Shown one piece after another: positions 54,490-63,838 of a stretch of DNA of 64,000 bases. The notes below the pieces were generated by a model. The model searched no databases. It had not been told where the DNA came from and was given only the letters and a program-made list of their open reading frames with translations. Source of the stretch: Calothrix sp. NIES-4105 (GTDB lineage Bacteria > Cyanobacteriota > Cyanobacteriia > Cyanobacteriales > Nostocaceae); the NCBI RefSeq assembly GCF_002368415.1, contig NZ_AP018290.1, positions 9,043,717 through 9,107,716 of the forward strand, written 5' to 3'. Numbering within the stretch: position 1 is the first letter of the stretch; every line of letters begins with the position of its first letter. The position numbers and the translations under genes were made by a program.

Positions 54490-55203
54490 ATGAGCGATGT
54501 TAAGGTTCTTGTAATTGAAGACCACAACCTTACCAGAATGGGTTTAAGGGCTGCTTTAAAAGCTGATGCCGAAATTGAGATAGTCGGTGAAGCTGCCAAT
54601 GCGAAGCAGGGGTTACATCTTCTGAAAACGCTCAAACCAGATGTTGCTACCATTGATATCGGTTTACCTGATATGGATGGTGTTGAGCTAACACGTTTGT
54701 TTAGGCAATATCAAGCGGAAGATAACGACAATCATACAAAAGTACTAATGCTGACGATGCAGGACAGTGAGGATACTGTTTTGGCTGCTTTTGCTGCAGG
54801 AGCAGATTCTTACTGCATGAAGGATATTGAAAGCGAGAATTTAATAAAAGCAGTTAAAACTACAGCTAGTGGTACTTCGTGGATAGACTCGGTGATAGCG
54901 GATGTTGTGCTGCGTCAATTGCGACAAGATGTAGATGGTAGTTCAGATAGCGGCAAACGAGTTGTAATTCAAGGTATTGACCCAGATATTGAGAAGACAA
55001 TAGTTGCTTACCCGTTAACTCAAAGGGAAAAAGAAGTATTAGAGTTGATTGTTGCGGGATGCGACAACGCGGAAATTGCTGGCAAGCTTTACCTAACCGT
55101 TGGTACCGTTAAAACCCATGTTCGCGGTATTCTGAGTAAACTTTGTGTTGCTGACCGTACTCAAGCTGCTGTACGTGCTTTACGCGCGGGGTTAGTCCAG
55201 TAA
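54490..55203 (+). CDS. NarL/FixJ-type response regulator
   Basis: 237 residues: receiver domain with Asp56 as phospho-acceptor (VATIDIGLPDMDG) and a conserved Lys in SYCMKDIES, then a linker and a LuxR-type helix-turn-helix (TQREKEVLELIVAGCDNAEI, VGTVKTHVRGILSKLCVADR). Different from the Rre1-like protein at 32642. No kinase gene is adjacent. Its 3' end overlaps the next gene (convergent) by 12 bases. Confidence 0.9.
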   Translation: MSDVKVLVIEDHNLTRMGLRAALKADAEIEIVGEAANAKQGLHLLKTLKPDVATIDIGLPDMDGVELTRLFRQYQAEDNDNHTKVLMLTMQDSEDTVLAAFAAGADSYCMKDIESENLIKAVKTTASGTSWIDSVIADVVLRQLRQDVDGSSDSGKRVVIQGIDPDIEKTIVAYPLTQREKEVLELIVAGCDNAEIAGKLYLTVGTVKTHVRGILSKLCVADRTQAAVRALRAGLVQ

Positions 55204-55866
55204 CGACAAAGAGGGCGCCTTGAAAATGGATTTGATCTCAAATGATTGTGCCATACGCTCCACTGTTGGGAAATACTTTTTGTAATCGGCGACATTGGCG
55301 GCATAAGTAATTTTGTAGACTTGTTTATTATATAAAGTTGATTTCTTCCAGTACTTGGTAGTTTTATTTCCTTCTTTTGCGGTATATTCCAACTCTAATG
55401 CCCTATATAAAGCAAGTGTACTATTTTGATTAATAGTCATGCTTGCTGATTTGAGATGAAGGCGAATATCTTGAATTTCTGATTGTGTGTACTGTTTAAA
55501 GGTGCCAGGAAATTTCTCTACGCTTATTGTTACGCACGAGCGAAAACTGTCACCTTGAGCTTTTGGAGATATAAACTGTACTATATCACCGATAAAGTTG
55601 TTATTAATTTTGCGAACTTCCCAATCTAAGGGTCGTTGTATTTCTATACCATTCTTACTGTCAAGGTAAGGTACTAACCTTGAGGGGTCGCTCAACAAAC
55701 TAAGTAAGTACAGCACTGCTATTGGCGCCGAAGCGAATACAGTTCCTACCGTCAATCCACTTATAATAACTTTCCACGGAACTTGCGTTGATAGTGATGG
55801 TATGCTATCAAGATTTTGTTGATCCAAGTTATATGCACCGCTTTCGTGGTCTTGTTCGCCTACCAT
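55192..55866 (-). CDS. PsbP-like membrane-anchored protein
   Basis: 224 residues. One membrane helix (residues about 32-58, IISGLTVGTVFASAPIAVLY) precedes a PsbP/MOG1-like domain of about 150 residues: YWKKSTLYNKQVYKITYAAN with FPTVERMAQSFEI at the end. Such domains also occur at the C-terminus of cyanobacterial Ser/Thr kinases, so this could be a detached sensor domain. Function unknown. It is convergent with, and overlaps, the response regulator by 12 bases. Confidence 0.65.
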   Translation of the reverse strand: MVGEQDHESGAYNLDQQNLDSIPSLSTQVPWKVIISGLTVGTVFASAPIAVLYLLSLLSDPSRLVPYLDSKNGIEIQRPLDWEVRKINNNFIGDIVQFISPKAQGDSFRSCVTISVEKFPGTFKQYTQSEIQDIRLHLKSASMTINQNSTLALYRALELEYTAKEGNKTTKYWKKSTLYNKQVYKITYAANVADYKKYFPTVERMAQSFEIKSIFKAPSLSLLD

Positions 55867-55923
55867 TCTAATTTTAGAAAATAGCTGAAAATTTTAGTCT
55901 ATATTTTATTATACAAGTAAATT

Positions 55924-57111
55924 ATGAAACTCAGTCTCTGTATAATCGCTAAAAACGAAGAGTCTACACTGCATAAATGCATTGGAAGTGCAAAAAGTAT
56001 AGTCAATGAAATTGTTGTATTAGATACCGGGTCTACTGATAAAACGATAGCTGTTGCTGAAAAGTTAGGAGCTTTGGTTTATGAGTATGAATGGAACAAT
56101 GATTTTAGTGCCGCACGTAACGAAGCGTTAAGGTATGTTACAGGTGATTGGGTATTAGTGTTAGATGCTGATGAGACGTTGACATCGAAGATAAAATCGC
56201 AGATTCGGCAAACAATCGTTCGGGACGAGTATATTATGGTAAACTTGCTGCGTCACGAGATAGGCGCCGCTCAATCACCATACTCGATGGTGTCACGGTT
56301 ATTCCGAAAGCATCCTGATATTAAGTTTTCGCGTCCATATCATGCGATCATAGACGACAGTGTAATTGAAATATTACAAAAAGAGCCTGACTGGCAGATT
56401 GGACATTTGAGTGAAGTCGCAATTTTGCACGAAGGATATACAGAAGCAGCTATCAAGCAACAAAACAAGACAACAAAAGCACAAGCTGTAATGGAAGGGT
56501 TTATAGTAAATCATCCCAATGACCCTTATGTATGTAGTAAGCTTGGGGGTTTGTATGTTGAAAATGGGAAACTTTCTGAAGGAATAGAGTTATTAGAGCG
56601 TGGAATAGCATCAAAGAGCGCAAATATAGACTTGATGTATGAATTACACTACCATTTGGGTATCGGCTATACTCGTGCAGGGGATATTAGAAAAGCAGTA
56701 TCGCATTATCAAGCAGCAATCAAACAGGTAGTAGTTCCAATTTTAAAGCTAGGCGCCTATAATAACTTGGGGAGTTTACTCAAAAGCTTAGGAGATTTAC
56801 AAAGCGCGAAAAGTGCCTTTGAAATGACAATTCGTATCGACCCCAATTTTGCAGTTGGACACTACAACTTGGGAATGACACTAAAAGCAATGGGTAAATT
56901 TACAGACGCGATATCATCATACCAACGTGCGGTTCAATTAAATCCTAAATACGCTGAAGCATATCAAAATTTAGGCGTCGCATGGTTGAAAGTGGGAAAT
57001 CAAAAAGGCAGTTTAGCTGCATTTAATAAAGCTATTTCTCTGCACGAAAAAAATAACCCTATCGAAGCTTTACGCTTGCGTCAAGGTTTAGAAGAAATGG
57101 GACTAATTTAA
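55924..57111 (+). CDS. Glycosyltransferase family 2 with TPR repeats
   Basis: 395 residues. Residues 1-200 form a GT2 domain of the WaaE/SunS type: LSLCIIAKNEESTLHKCIGS, EIVVLDTGSTDKTI and DWVLVLDADETL. From about residue 190 to the end there are roughly five tetratricopeptide repeats (NNLGSLLKSLGDLQSAKSAF, GHYNLGMTLKAMGKFTDAIS). SunS-type enzymes glycosylate peptides; substrate here is unknown. Starts a plus-strand gene alone; the aminotransferase downstream is on the opposite strand. Confidence 0.82.
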   Translation: MKLSLCIIAKNEESTLHKCIGSAKSIVNEIVVLDTGSTDKTIAVAEKLGALVYEYEWNNDFSAARNEALRYVTGDWVLVLDADETLTSKIKSQIRQTIVRDEYIMVNLLRHEIGAAQSPYSMVSRLFRKHPDIKFSRPYHAIIDDSVIEILQKEPDWQIGHLSEVAILHEGYTEAAIKQQNKTTKAQAVMEGFIVNHPNDPYVCSKLGGLYVENGKLSEGIELLERGIASKSANIDLMYELHYHLGIGYTRAGDIRKAVSHYQAAIKQVVVPILKLGAYNNLGSLLKSLGDLQSAKSAFEMTIRIDPNFAVGHYNLGMTLKAMGKFTDAISSYQRAVQLNPKYAEAYQNLGVAWLKVGNQKGSLAAFNKAISLHEKNNPIEALRLRQGLEEMGLI

Positions 57112-57113
57112 TA

Positions 57114-57256
57114 GTGCTGAGTGGAAAGTGCTGAGTGCTGAGTAAGTTAGGAGTTAGGTGTGAGGAGTTAGGAGTTAGGAGTTAGGAGTTAGAAGTAAGA
57201 GTTAAACTCAGCACTTAGCACTCAGCACTCAGCACTCAGCACTCAGCACTCAGCAC
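57114..57256. repeat. Large heptamer hairpin element
   Basis: Left arm GTGCTGAGTGGAAAGTGCTG, right arm six or more CAGCACT heptamers up to 57256, with TAGGAGTTAGGAGTTAGGAG between them. The longest member of the family in the window; sits between two convergent genes. Confidence 0.9.
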
Positions 57257-58423
57257 TTAAATTTTCGACCTAACAAATTTATCCAACCTGTCCATTCCTT
57301 TTTCAATTGTTGCCATATCGGTAGCGTAAGATAAACGTACTGTATCATCGGCGCCAAATGCGATACCAGGAATAACTGCTACTTGATGTTCTTCAAGAAG
57401 TTTATTAGAAAAATCTAGGGATTTTAACCCAGTTTTTTTGATATCGGGTAATAGATAAAAGGCGCCATCTGGTTTAGGACAACTCAAACCTGGGATAGCA
57501 TTAAGACGTTCGTACATGACTTCGCGTCGTTTGGCAAAAGCAAGACGCATTTCTTCGACACAATCTTGCTGACCATCTAATGCTGCAATGGCGCCATACT
57601 GAGCGAAGGTACAAACGTTTGATGTGCTGTGGCTTTGAATGGTAGTTGTGGCTTTGATTAAATCTAATGGCCCAGCAAGATAACCAATACGCCAACCTGT
57701 CATTGAGTAACCTTTGGCAAAACCGTTACTAATAATAGTACGCGCAAAAATTTCTGCTCCTAACGAACCTATGCTGACATGTTTGGCGCCGTCGTAGAGA
57801 ATTTTTTCGTAAATTTCATCAGAGACAACTAAAATGTCTTTTTCAACGATGATGTCAGCAATTGCTTTGATTTCTTCAGGAGTATATACCATCCCGGTGG
57901 GATTGGATGGTGAATTAAGGATGAATAATTTGGTATTCGGAGTTATCGACGCGCGCAACTGGTCGGGTGTAATTTTGTAACCGTTTGCAGCATCGGTATG
58001 TACAATAACTGACTTACCACCAGCTAAAGTAACCATTTCTGGATAACTTAACCAATATGGCGCCGGGATAATTACTTCATCACCTGGTTCAATTAAAGCA
58101 AGTATCAGGTTATATAGCGAATGCTTACCACCATTGGTAACGATGATATTTTCGGCTTTAAACTCAAGCTTGTTTTCGCGCTGCAACTTACGAGCAATGC
58201 TGTCACGTAACCCAGGTTCACCAGATGCGGCGCCATACTTAGTTTTACCTTCTTCTAACGCTTTAGCTGCAGCAGCTTTGATATGTGCTGGAGTATCAAA
58301 GTCGGGTTCACCAGCGCTAAAACTACAAACGTCAATTCCTTCTGCCTTCATCGCCTTTGCTTTCGCGGTGATAGCCAAGGTAATCGAAGGCGTTACCTGA
58401 CTAACTCTTTGTGCCAGTTTCAT
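57257..58423 (-). CDS. Aspartate aminotransferase (PLP-dependent)
   Basis: 388 residues from the start at 58423. Transfers the amino group between aspartate and 2-oxoglutarate using pyridoxal phosphate. Class-I aminotransferase signatures: [32 protein letters not shown] and the PLP lysine in [20 protein letters not shown]. In cyanobacteria this type may also accept prephenate or glutamate; not resolvable here. The upstream start at 58453 is rejected as the extra 10 residues do not align with the family. Confidence 0.9.
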   Translation of the reverse strand: MKLAQRVSQVTPSITLAITAKAKAMKAEGIDVCSFSAGEPDFDTPAHIKAAAAKALEEGKTKYGAASGEPGLRDSIARKLQRENKLEFKAENIIVTNGGKHSLYNLILALIEPGDEVIIPAPYWLSYPEMVTLAGGKSVIVHTDAANGYKITPDQLRASITPNTKLFILNSPSNPTGMVYTPEEIKAIADIIVEKDILVVSDEIYEKILYDGAKHVSIGSLGAEIFARTIISNGFAKGYSMTGWRIGYLAGPLDLIKATTTIQSHSTSNVCTFAQYGAIAALDGQQDCVEEMRLAFAKRREVMYERLNAIPGLSCPKPDGAFYLLPDIKKTGLKSLDFSNKLLEEHQVAVIPGIAFGADDTVRLSYATDMATIEKGMDRLDKFVRSKI

Positions 58424-58477
58424 CGTTACTTTTTGTATTTGGCATATTTCCAATCATCTCCAGCATATCCCAAAGAG

Positions 58478-58536
58478 TGATGAGTGCTGAGTGCGCTCGT
58501 GCTGAGTTGGGGATTAATACTCAGCACGAGCGCACT
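58478..58536. repeat. Short heptamer hairpin element
   Basis: GAGTGCTGAGTGCGCTCGTG / ACTCAGCACGAGCGCAC arms around a GAGTTGGGGATTAAT loop. Confidence 0.8.
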
Positions 58537-58541
58537 TTCTA

Positions 58542-58655
58542 CTAATCTGAGAACATTTGTACGGCATATAGGTGTCCATCAGGACTAGCAGCAATGCCAT
58601 AGCCAAATTTTTGATATTCGGGAGTTAAAAGGTTTTCACGGTGTCCGTTGCTGAC
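58542..58655 (-). pseudogene. C-terminal remnant of a CAP (SCP-like) domain protein
   Basis: On the minus strand the last 37 codons read SNGHRENLLTPEYQKFGYGI, then AASPDGHLYAVQMFSD and a stop at 58542. This is the conserved GHR.N.L.P.Y...G.G / Y.VQ.F end of CAP-domain secreted proteins. Upstream of the Ser there is no continuation, so the first 100 or more residues are lost. It is not expected to be expressed. The rest of the gap (58656-59004) holds a TAGAGACGTTACATG relative at 58912 and no gene. Confidence 0.7.
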
Positions 58656-59004
58656 TATTAACTAACCACAAAATATATTAATAAATACTAAATATTTGCT
58701 AAAGATTAGCATGTTTTATTATCAGTAGCCATTTGAGATTCCCCGTTTATGCACAAACATCCGGAATAAAGTAATTACAGAACGAAAATCGTTGAAATTA
58801 CGCAAAATTGACAATTAAATAAGCAACGTGCCTTATGGACGCTACATTTACTTACTATTCCTGGCAGGGTCAAACTGGGAGCAATGCGTGGAAATATTTG
58901 TCCGAAGAGACGTTACATGTGAGCGTCTCTACCAGGACGTGATATTAAAAGGCGCCCATCCATAGTATTATTTATGAGATTTATTTAAATAAAAATTTGT
59001 GGCT

Positions 59005-60012
59005 ATGACAGATATAAAGGCGCCAGGTTGCGATGATAAGTTAATTTGGAACACTTGGATGTCAATGTTCAATTTTCCAGCATTAACAGTTGCTGCGGAG
59101 TTGGGGTTATTTAGTTTACTGCATAAAAATCCAGCAACATCAGATGTGGTTGCAAAAGAATTCGGATTTGAATTACGCGCGGCTGAAGCACTTCTAGGTA
59201 TTTTAACATCTTTAGGATATTTGATACAAAGAGATAAAAAGTTTTACTTAACAGACGTATCACAATATTACTTGATTCCAGAAAGTCCTTATTATTGGGG
59301 TGGAATGTTAAAACTCATGTCAAACTTTCCTTTACATCACTCCGTGTTAATGGAAGCTTTGAAAAAAAATGACGCAAACGCAAGTTATTCCTGGGCAACA
59401 ACCAAACCAAATCTAGAAATGATAAAAATGTTTACAAGTGCCATGCACAGTATGACAAAACCTGCTGCTTTATCAGCGGCAAAATTGGGTGATTTTTCAT
59501 CTGTAAAGCGTCTTTTGGATGTTGGTGGAGGTTCTGCGGCGATGTCTACTGCTATTGCACAGCAACACCCTCATATACATTGTACAATTATGGAATTACC
59601 CGCAGTGGCGCCTCAAACAGAGGAATATATTGCCAAAGCTGGGTTAACAGACAGAGTAAATGTAATACATGGCGATTTTTTCAAAGATTCTTTTCCAACA
59701 GATTATGATACATTTTTGTTTAGTCATGTTTTAGAAGATTGGAAAGAAGAAAAATGTCTATTTTTACTAAAACGCTGCTTTGAAGCATTACCGCAAGGTG
59801 GTAGAATATACATCCACGAACCAATACTTGCTGAAACAAAAGATTCTCCTGCTGTTTCAGTCGGGTTTGCAATGTGTATGGTTTGGTGGAGTGAAGGTAA
59901 AGTTTTAACAATTAGCGAAATTACTCAGCTTTTACAAACTGTTGGATTTCAAGATATATCCGTCACACCAACTCACGGTCACATTTGTTTAATTACTGCT
60001 TGTAAACCTTAA
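59005..60012 (+). CDS. SAM-dependent O-methyltransferase (plant-type family)
   Basis: 335 residues from the ATG at 59005 (a GTG at 58999 is possible). N-terminal winged-helix dimerisation domain (NFPALTVAAELGLFSLLHKN, EALLGILTSLGYLIQ), then a Rossmann methyltransferase domain (RLLDVGGGSAAMSTAIAQQH, TIMELPAV, then VNVIHGDFFKDSFP and HVLEDWKEEKC). Resembles hydroxyneurosporene or hydroxyindole O-methyltransferases; substrate unknown. It is 2 kb away from a carotenoid-desaturase-like flavoprotein. Confidence 0.82.
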   Translation: MTDIKAPGCDDKLIWNTWMSMFNFPALTVAAELGLFSLLHKNPATSDVVAKEFGFELRAAEALLGILTSLGYLIQRDKKFYLTDVSQYYLIPESPYYWGGMLKLMSNFPLHHSVLMEALKKNDANASYSWATTKPNLEMIKMFTSAMHSMTKPAALSAAKLGDFSSVKRLLDVGGGSAAMSTAIAQQHPHIHCTIMELPAVAPQTEEYIAKAGLTDRVNVIHGDFFKDSFPTDYDTFLFSHVLEDWKEEKCLFLLKRCFEALPQGGRIYIHEPILAETKDSPAVSVGFAMCMVWWSEGKVLTISEITQLLQTVGFQDISVTPTHGHICLITACKP

Positions 60013-60118
60013 TTAATTTGGAAAAAAGCAAAAATTTCTTGTGGAACGGGCATCCTTGCCCGTGCTGTATCGCCCACCCAACAAGATAATTTTGGATACT
60101 TTTTAATTTGAAAGTTCT

Positions 60119-60460
60119 TTAGGCAACAGCAAAATTAGTATTAGCGCGTACTTCCGGAGGATAAAAAGCTAATACAATATCACGAGGAGGAACACCCGCT
60201 TCAACTAAGGCATTCCCTATTCCTTCATCCGTCCAATCTTCTTCAATCCAAATTTTATTATTTTTGATGCGTACATGAATTGTAATTCCTCTTACTCGTT
60301 CTTTAGGAGTCCAGCCAACTTGAAACCAAAGATACTGGTCGCGTTCCTCATCAAAAGATAATAAAGTTTCAACCCCAGGTGTTGCTGGAGTGCTTGCTAA
60401 TTCGTCGTAATTAGTCAAAATACTTTTAATTAAAGTACGGTATTCAACTAACTTATCCAT
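60119..60460 (-). CDS. xisI: XisI-family protein
   Basis: 113 residues of the XisI family, named for a factor controlling excision of the fdxN element in Anabaena: LVEYRTLIKSILTNYDELAS, DQYLWFQVGWTPKERVRGI and KIWIEEDWTDEGIGNALVEA. XisI normally pairs with a nuclease-fold XisH encoded upstream; no XisH is found next to it. The partial frame upstream is unrelated to XisH. It is therefore an orphan copy; full length and apparently intact. Confidence 0.88.
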   Translation of the reverse strand: MDKLVEYRTLIKSILTNYDELASTPATPGVETLLSFDEERDQYLWFQVGWTPKERVRGITIHVRIKNNKIWIEEDWTDEGIGNALVEAGVPPRDIVLAFYPPEVRANTNFAVA

Positions 60461-60541
60461 TGTGTAATTACCTCATTTTCTACATCTGTTTCAACGCATC
60501 ATTTTTTCAATCGTGATAATAAGCAATATGGATAATCACTG

Positions 60542-60870
60542 CTATATATCAGTAGATGCTAAGACTTCGTATATTCGATAGTTTTGTGACACTTGATACT
60601 TTTCTTTATGAATTGTGGTTTCTTTAATCCATACAAATCGCCAGTTTTCTAGCCCTTTGCCATAACGCTGTTTGCGAAGGTGCGCTCGTCTTTTATGGGG
60701 AGATACGTTTTTACTTTCTGTGGCACCGCAACCTACCAATACTGACTCATCTATAACTTCATCTTCAACTGTATCAAATCGTTGTTTATTGATGGTGCAG
60801 AATTTAATTTTTCTATATCCTAACTGATGTAACTTTTTTTGGGCAATAATTGCCGCTTTTGATGTACTTT
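60542..60870 (-). other. Partial gene remnant with KRRAHLRKQRYG motif
   Basis: An open frame without a good start, from about 60870 to a stop at 60542, reads KAAIIAQKKLHQLGYRKIKF, then ESVLVGCGATESKN, HKRRAHLRKQRYG, WRFVWIKETT and RIYEVL. The SPHKRRAH...R.QRYGKG pattern is known from C-termini of phage-like hypothetical proteins. The N-terminal part is missing. Likely a fragment of an accessory gene, possibly lost together with a XisH partner. Confidence 0.5.
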
Positions 60871-61039
60871 ATAAAATTTAACTCAATATAATAATAATGT
60901 ACTAAATTTTGGAAGATAGATTCTTCACTGCGTTCGCTTGGGACAGCTTCGCGTTCAAAATGACAAAGCTGCGCTCCCTTGCGACAGTTTTTTAAATCAA
61001 CCATCCGTTACATCTGTTTTATCCGTTGCCAGGGGGTTT

Positions 61040-62548
61040 TTAAGGCAACCAAAAGTCAGGCAGAATAGATTTAGTAAGCTGGCGCCAATTCCTATTTACT
61101 TGTCTAAGGGTTTGAATATGCGCTTCATCTGGTTCGATAGGTAGTACATTTGCATATATACCTTCACCTAATTGGGAAATAACTAAATTTGCTGCTTCTA
61201 AACCTGTTACATATGCTTTTTCTTGCGACCATGAACCGTGACGGGTAATTATCCAGTCACCACTCATAAATACATTAGAAAAACTTGTACTAGCTGGTAA
61301 CATGTGTCGATAACTACCTGGTGCAAAATGTGACACAGCTTGTGGTAATCTAATCACGCTACTATCAATTACTTTGGCGCCACCAAATGCAGGTACACAT
61401 GATTGTAAATACTGCTGGACAATTGGGATAATTTCTTTGTCGTCAAGTGGTATAAATTGATTACCGTGATAAAAATCTACTTCTACAACTGTTCCTGGTT
61501 CATCGCGGTATTCGTCGTGTAAAGCATTTAAATCAAAGAACGTCCATCCGGTTGTGGCATCAAAACCAAAGCAAGCGTTAGAAGGAAGCGGAATATTTAT
61601 TTTTCTATCAAACCATAAACGCACAGCGACTACATCAACGGCGCCTAAGTTTGTCAAATTTCTAAATTCGCTACGACTTTGCAGGGTAGGACTATTTGCG
61701 ACAATCTTTTTCATTCCCGTAATTCCAACTGCGAAAATTACGGCATCAGCATCAAATACTTCATCACCACAAACAACACCTGTAGCTTTGTTATTTTGAG
61801 TAATTACATCAGTAACGCGACGGTTAGCTAAGACTTTTGCACTTAGTTTTTCGATATGTTCTACCCAAGGACGGAAGATTTTTTCTCCTACAGTACCGCG
61901 ACACCAAACGACATCAAAATCAGGTTGATGAGCAAGAATAAAATAATATAACATTCCCAATGTTGCAGCAGCAGAACATTGTTCACCAGGAGCAAATAAT
62001 CCTACTAGTAACATTGGTTCAAACGATTCGCGGTAAAGGCGCCCGGAAACACCAAATTGCTTAAATAACTCGCGCGCTGTTACAGAGTCATAACGGCGCC
62101 AAGCTTCATCTGAGTTATCAAAATCAACAACAGCATACAGTAAAGGTAAAGCGCTGATGCGGTCAATTAACGGTAAGCGTTTAAACCGGGTGTAAACAAA
62201 TGTGCCTAATGGGGTTGGCAGTCTGGGTAAATCTTGAAATATTGGAGATTCAACTTCTAAACCGTTAGGGGAATACTGCGATGAACGTGTCCAATGAGTA
62301 AAAGGGTTTATTTCTAATTCGTTGGTGAGCGAGAATATATTGCGGTAAGGATACCAAAAACCATGAATACCTGCTTCTACTGAACGTCCACCAGGAGTTC
62401 TCCAACCTGCTACTAACCCACCTGGATAGGCGCCAGCTTCTAACAGCGTCACATCGTACCCTTGTTTGGCAAGATGATACGTGGCACCTAACCCAGCCCA
62501 ACCGGCGCCGACTACGACTACTTTTTTATGATGTGACGCAATTGACAT
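61040..62548 (-). CDS. Carotenoid-desaturase-like FAD-dependent oxidoreductase
   Basis: 502 residues from the chosen start at 62548. N-terminal dinucleotide-binding site VVVVGAGWAGLGATYHLAKQ, then GGLVAGWRTPGGRSVEAGIH, as in phytoene or zeta-carotene desaturases and amine oxidase-like flavoproteins; a typical C-terminal FAD block reads NVFMSGDWIITRHGSWSQEK. The closest well-studied relatives are CrtP/CrtQ-type desaturases, but sequence differences in the middle argue against assigning either. Isoprenoid substrate is inferred from the family only. Confidence 0.8.
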   Translation of the reverse strand: MSIASHHKKVVVVGAGWAGLGATYHLAKQGYDVTLLEAGAYPGGLVAGWRTPGGRSVEAGIHGFWYPYRNIFSLTNELEINPFTHWTRSSQYSPNGLEVESPIFQDLPRLPTPLGTFVYTRFKRLPLIDRISALPLLYAVVDFDNSDEAWRRYDSVTARELFKQFGVSGRLYRESFEPMLLVGLFAPGEQCSAAATLGMLYYFILAHQPDFDVVWCRGTVGEKIFRPWVEHIEKLSAKVLANRRVTDVITQNNKATGVVCGDEVFDADAVIFAVGITGMKKIVANSPTLQSRSEFRNLTNLGAVDVVAVRLWFDRKINIPLPSNACFGFDATTGWTFFDLNALHDEYRDEPGTVVEVDFYHGNQFIPLDDKEIIPIVQQYLQSCVPAFGGAKVIDSSVIRLPQAVSHFAPGSYRHMLPASTSFSNVFMSGDWIITRHGSWSQEKAYVTGLEAANLVISQLGEGIYANVLPIEPDEAHIQTLRQVNRNWRQLTKSILPDFWLP

Positions 62549-62802
62549 AGTAGCCTCAGACTCTACAGCTATGACTATATTAAACAACTTTTATAAAAAC
62601 TATACACTTCATATTGAAAATGGATATTTCTTGCAAGCTACCGATATTTTCGATAATTCACTAAAAATTTGGATATAGTATCGGAAAAAATACCGATAAA
62701 ATTAAAAAAATCTCTTTATATACCCGCAAATCCAACAATTGCGGTTCAATATAGATTGCGCGTATAACCGAAAACATATAATACTCAAGAGCGATTACTT
62801 TT

Positions 62803-63702
62803 ATGAGTCAAGCGATGAGCGTGAAACCCAACCTGAACGAGTATCAGCTTCGGGACGGTGTTTACTTGCCCAAAGATTATGAAATTTTAAATAATACCGG
62901 ACACAAGCAACTTTGGGACGAAATCGGTAAGACGTACTACGGTTCGCAAAAAATCGAACAAGCAGAAGCTGGCGCCGCAATCAAAAAAGACTATAAACTC
63001 CTAACTGGCAAGCCTTCGGGAGTTTGGAGCAGGTTTCCTGAAAATAAATCTGTAGATAGTATATTAGAGATTGGCTGCGGTTACGGACGCATTCCTTTAT
63101 ATCTCTCATTAGATAAAAATCTTCGCTGCCAAAAATACTACGGTCTGGATATCTCTGAAACATTGTTACGGCGCCTACTCAAGTGTAAGCAAGAGTATGA
63201 CTTTTTCCCAGGCGCCGAGTTTAACGTGATTTGTAACTCAGCCGAAATTCTACCACTAGAAGACAACTCAATAGATTTATTAATTTCTAACTGCGTCTTC
63301 ATGCACATCCCCGAAGCACAACTGCGGAAACTGATGGTAGAAATGGCGCGCGTACTCAAACCAGGTGGGGTATTTGTTTTCAACCATTCATTCCACAATA
63401 AAGTTTGCCCTTCGCATATTATCCATAACTGGATACGCCGTTTAAACCCAGCAGGAAAAAACGATATTTATCTCAGACAATTTACCGCAGCAGAAATTGA
63501 CGAGATGTTAGCGAAAGCGGGAATGAAAGCGAAGTCTCCCCAGTACAGCGTAGAACCAACCAACGAATATGCCATTCTACCAGAAACCATCAAAGGCATA
63601 AAAATACCATTTGCCCAGTCCATCAACCGGAGCATCAAACCCGTCGAGTCAATGCGCGAAACAATGGCATACGGATACAGCGCATATACAACAAACCTGT
63701 AG
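62803..63702 (+). CDS. Class I SAM-dependent methyltransferase
   Basis: 299 residues. Rossmann-type methyltransferase core at about residues 80-200: VDSILEIGCGYGRIPLYLSL (glycine-rich SAM loop), KYYGLDISETLLRRLLKC and DLLISNCVFMHIPEAQLRKL, ending with ARVLKPGGVFVFNHSF. The N-terminal 70 residues (YQLRDGVYLPKDYEILNNTG) are not assigned to a domain. Substrate unknown. The gene is preceded by an AT-rich region of 250 bases and followed by a 62-bp duplication. Confidence 0.82.
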   Translation: MSQAMSVKPNLNEYQLRDGVYLPKDYEILNNTGHKQLWDEIGKTYYGSQKIEQAEAGAAIKKDYKLLTGKPSGVWSRFPENKSVDSILEIGCGYGRIPLYLSLDKNLRCQKYYGLDISETLLRRLLKCKQEYDFFPGAEFNVICNSAEILPLEDNSIDLLISNCVFMHIPEAQLRKLMVEMARVLKPGGVFVFNHSFHNKVCPSHIIHNWIRRLNPAGKNDIYLRQFTAAEIDEMLAKAGMKAKSPQYSVEPTNEYAILPETIKGIKIPFAQSINRSIKPVESMRETMAYGYSAYTTNL

Positions 63703-63704
63703 GG

Positions 63705-63838
63705 GCGGGTTAAGTTACCATCTCCACCAAAACAAACAATCTCATAAACCCGCCCTCAATGTAAGGGCGGGTTAAGTTACCATCTCCACCAAAACAAACA
63801 ATCTCATAAACCCGCCCTCAATGTAAGGGCGGGTTAAT
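63705..63838. repeat. 62-bp direct repeat with GGGCGGGTT/AACCCGCCC ends
   Basis: Two copies in tandem plus a partial third: GGGCGGGTTAAGTTACCATC ... AACCCGCCCTCAATGTAA. Within each, the ends are inverted repeats (GGGCGGGTT / AACCCGCCC), so the region can fold as serial hairpins after the methyltransferase stop. Copies look identical. Confidence 0.9.

Noticed and set aside
60542-60739. XisH partner for XisI
   Set aside because: The translated sequence lacks the XisH nuclease core and shows an unrelated KRRAHLRKQRYG motif.
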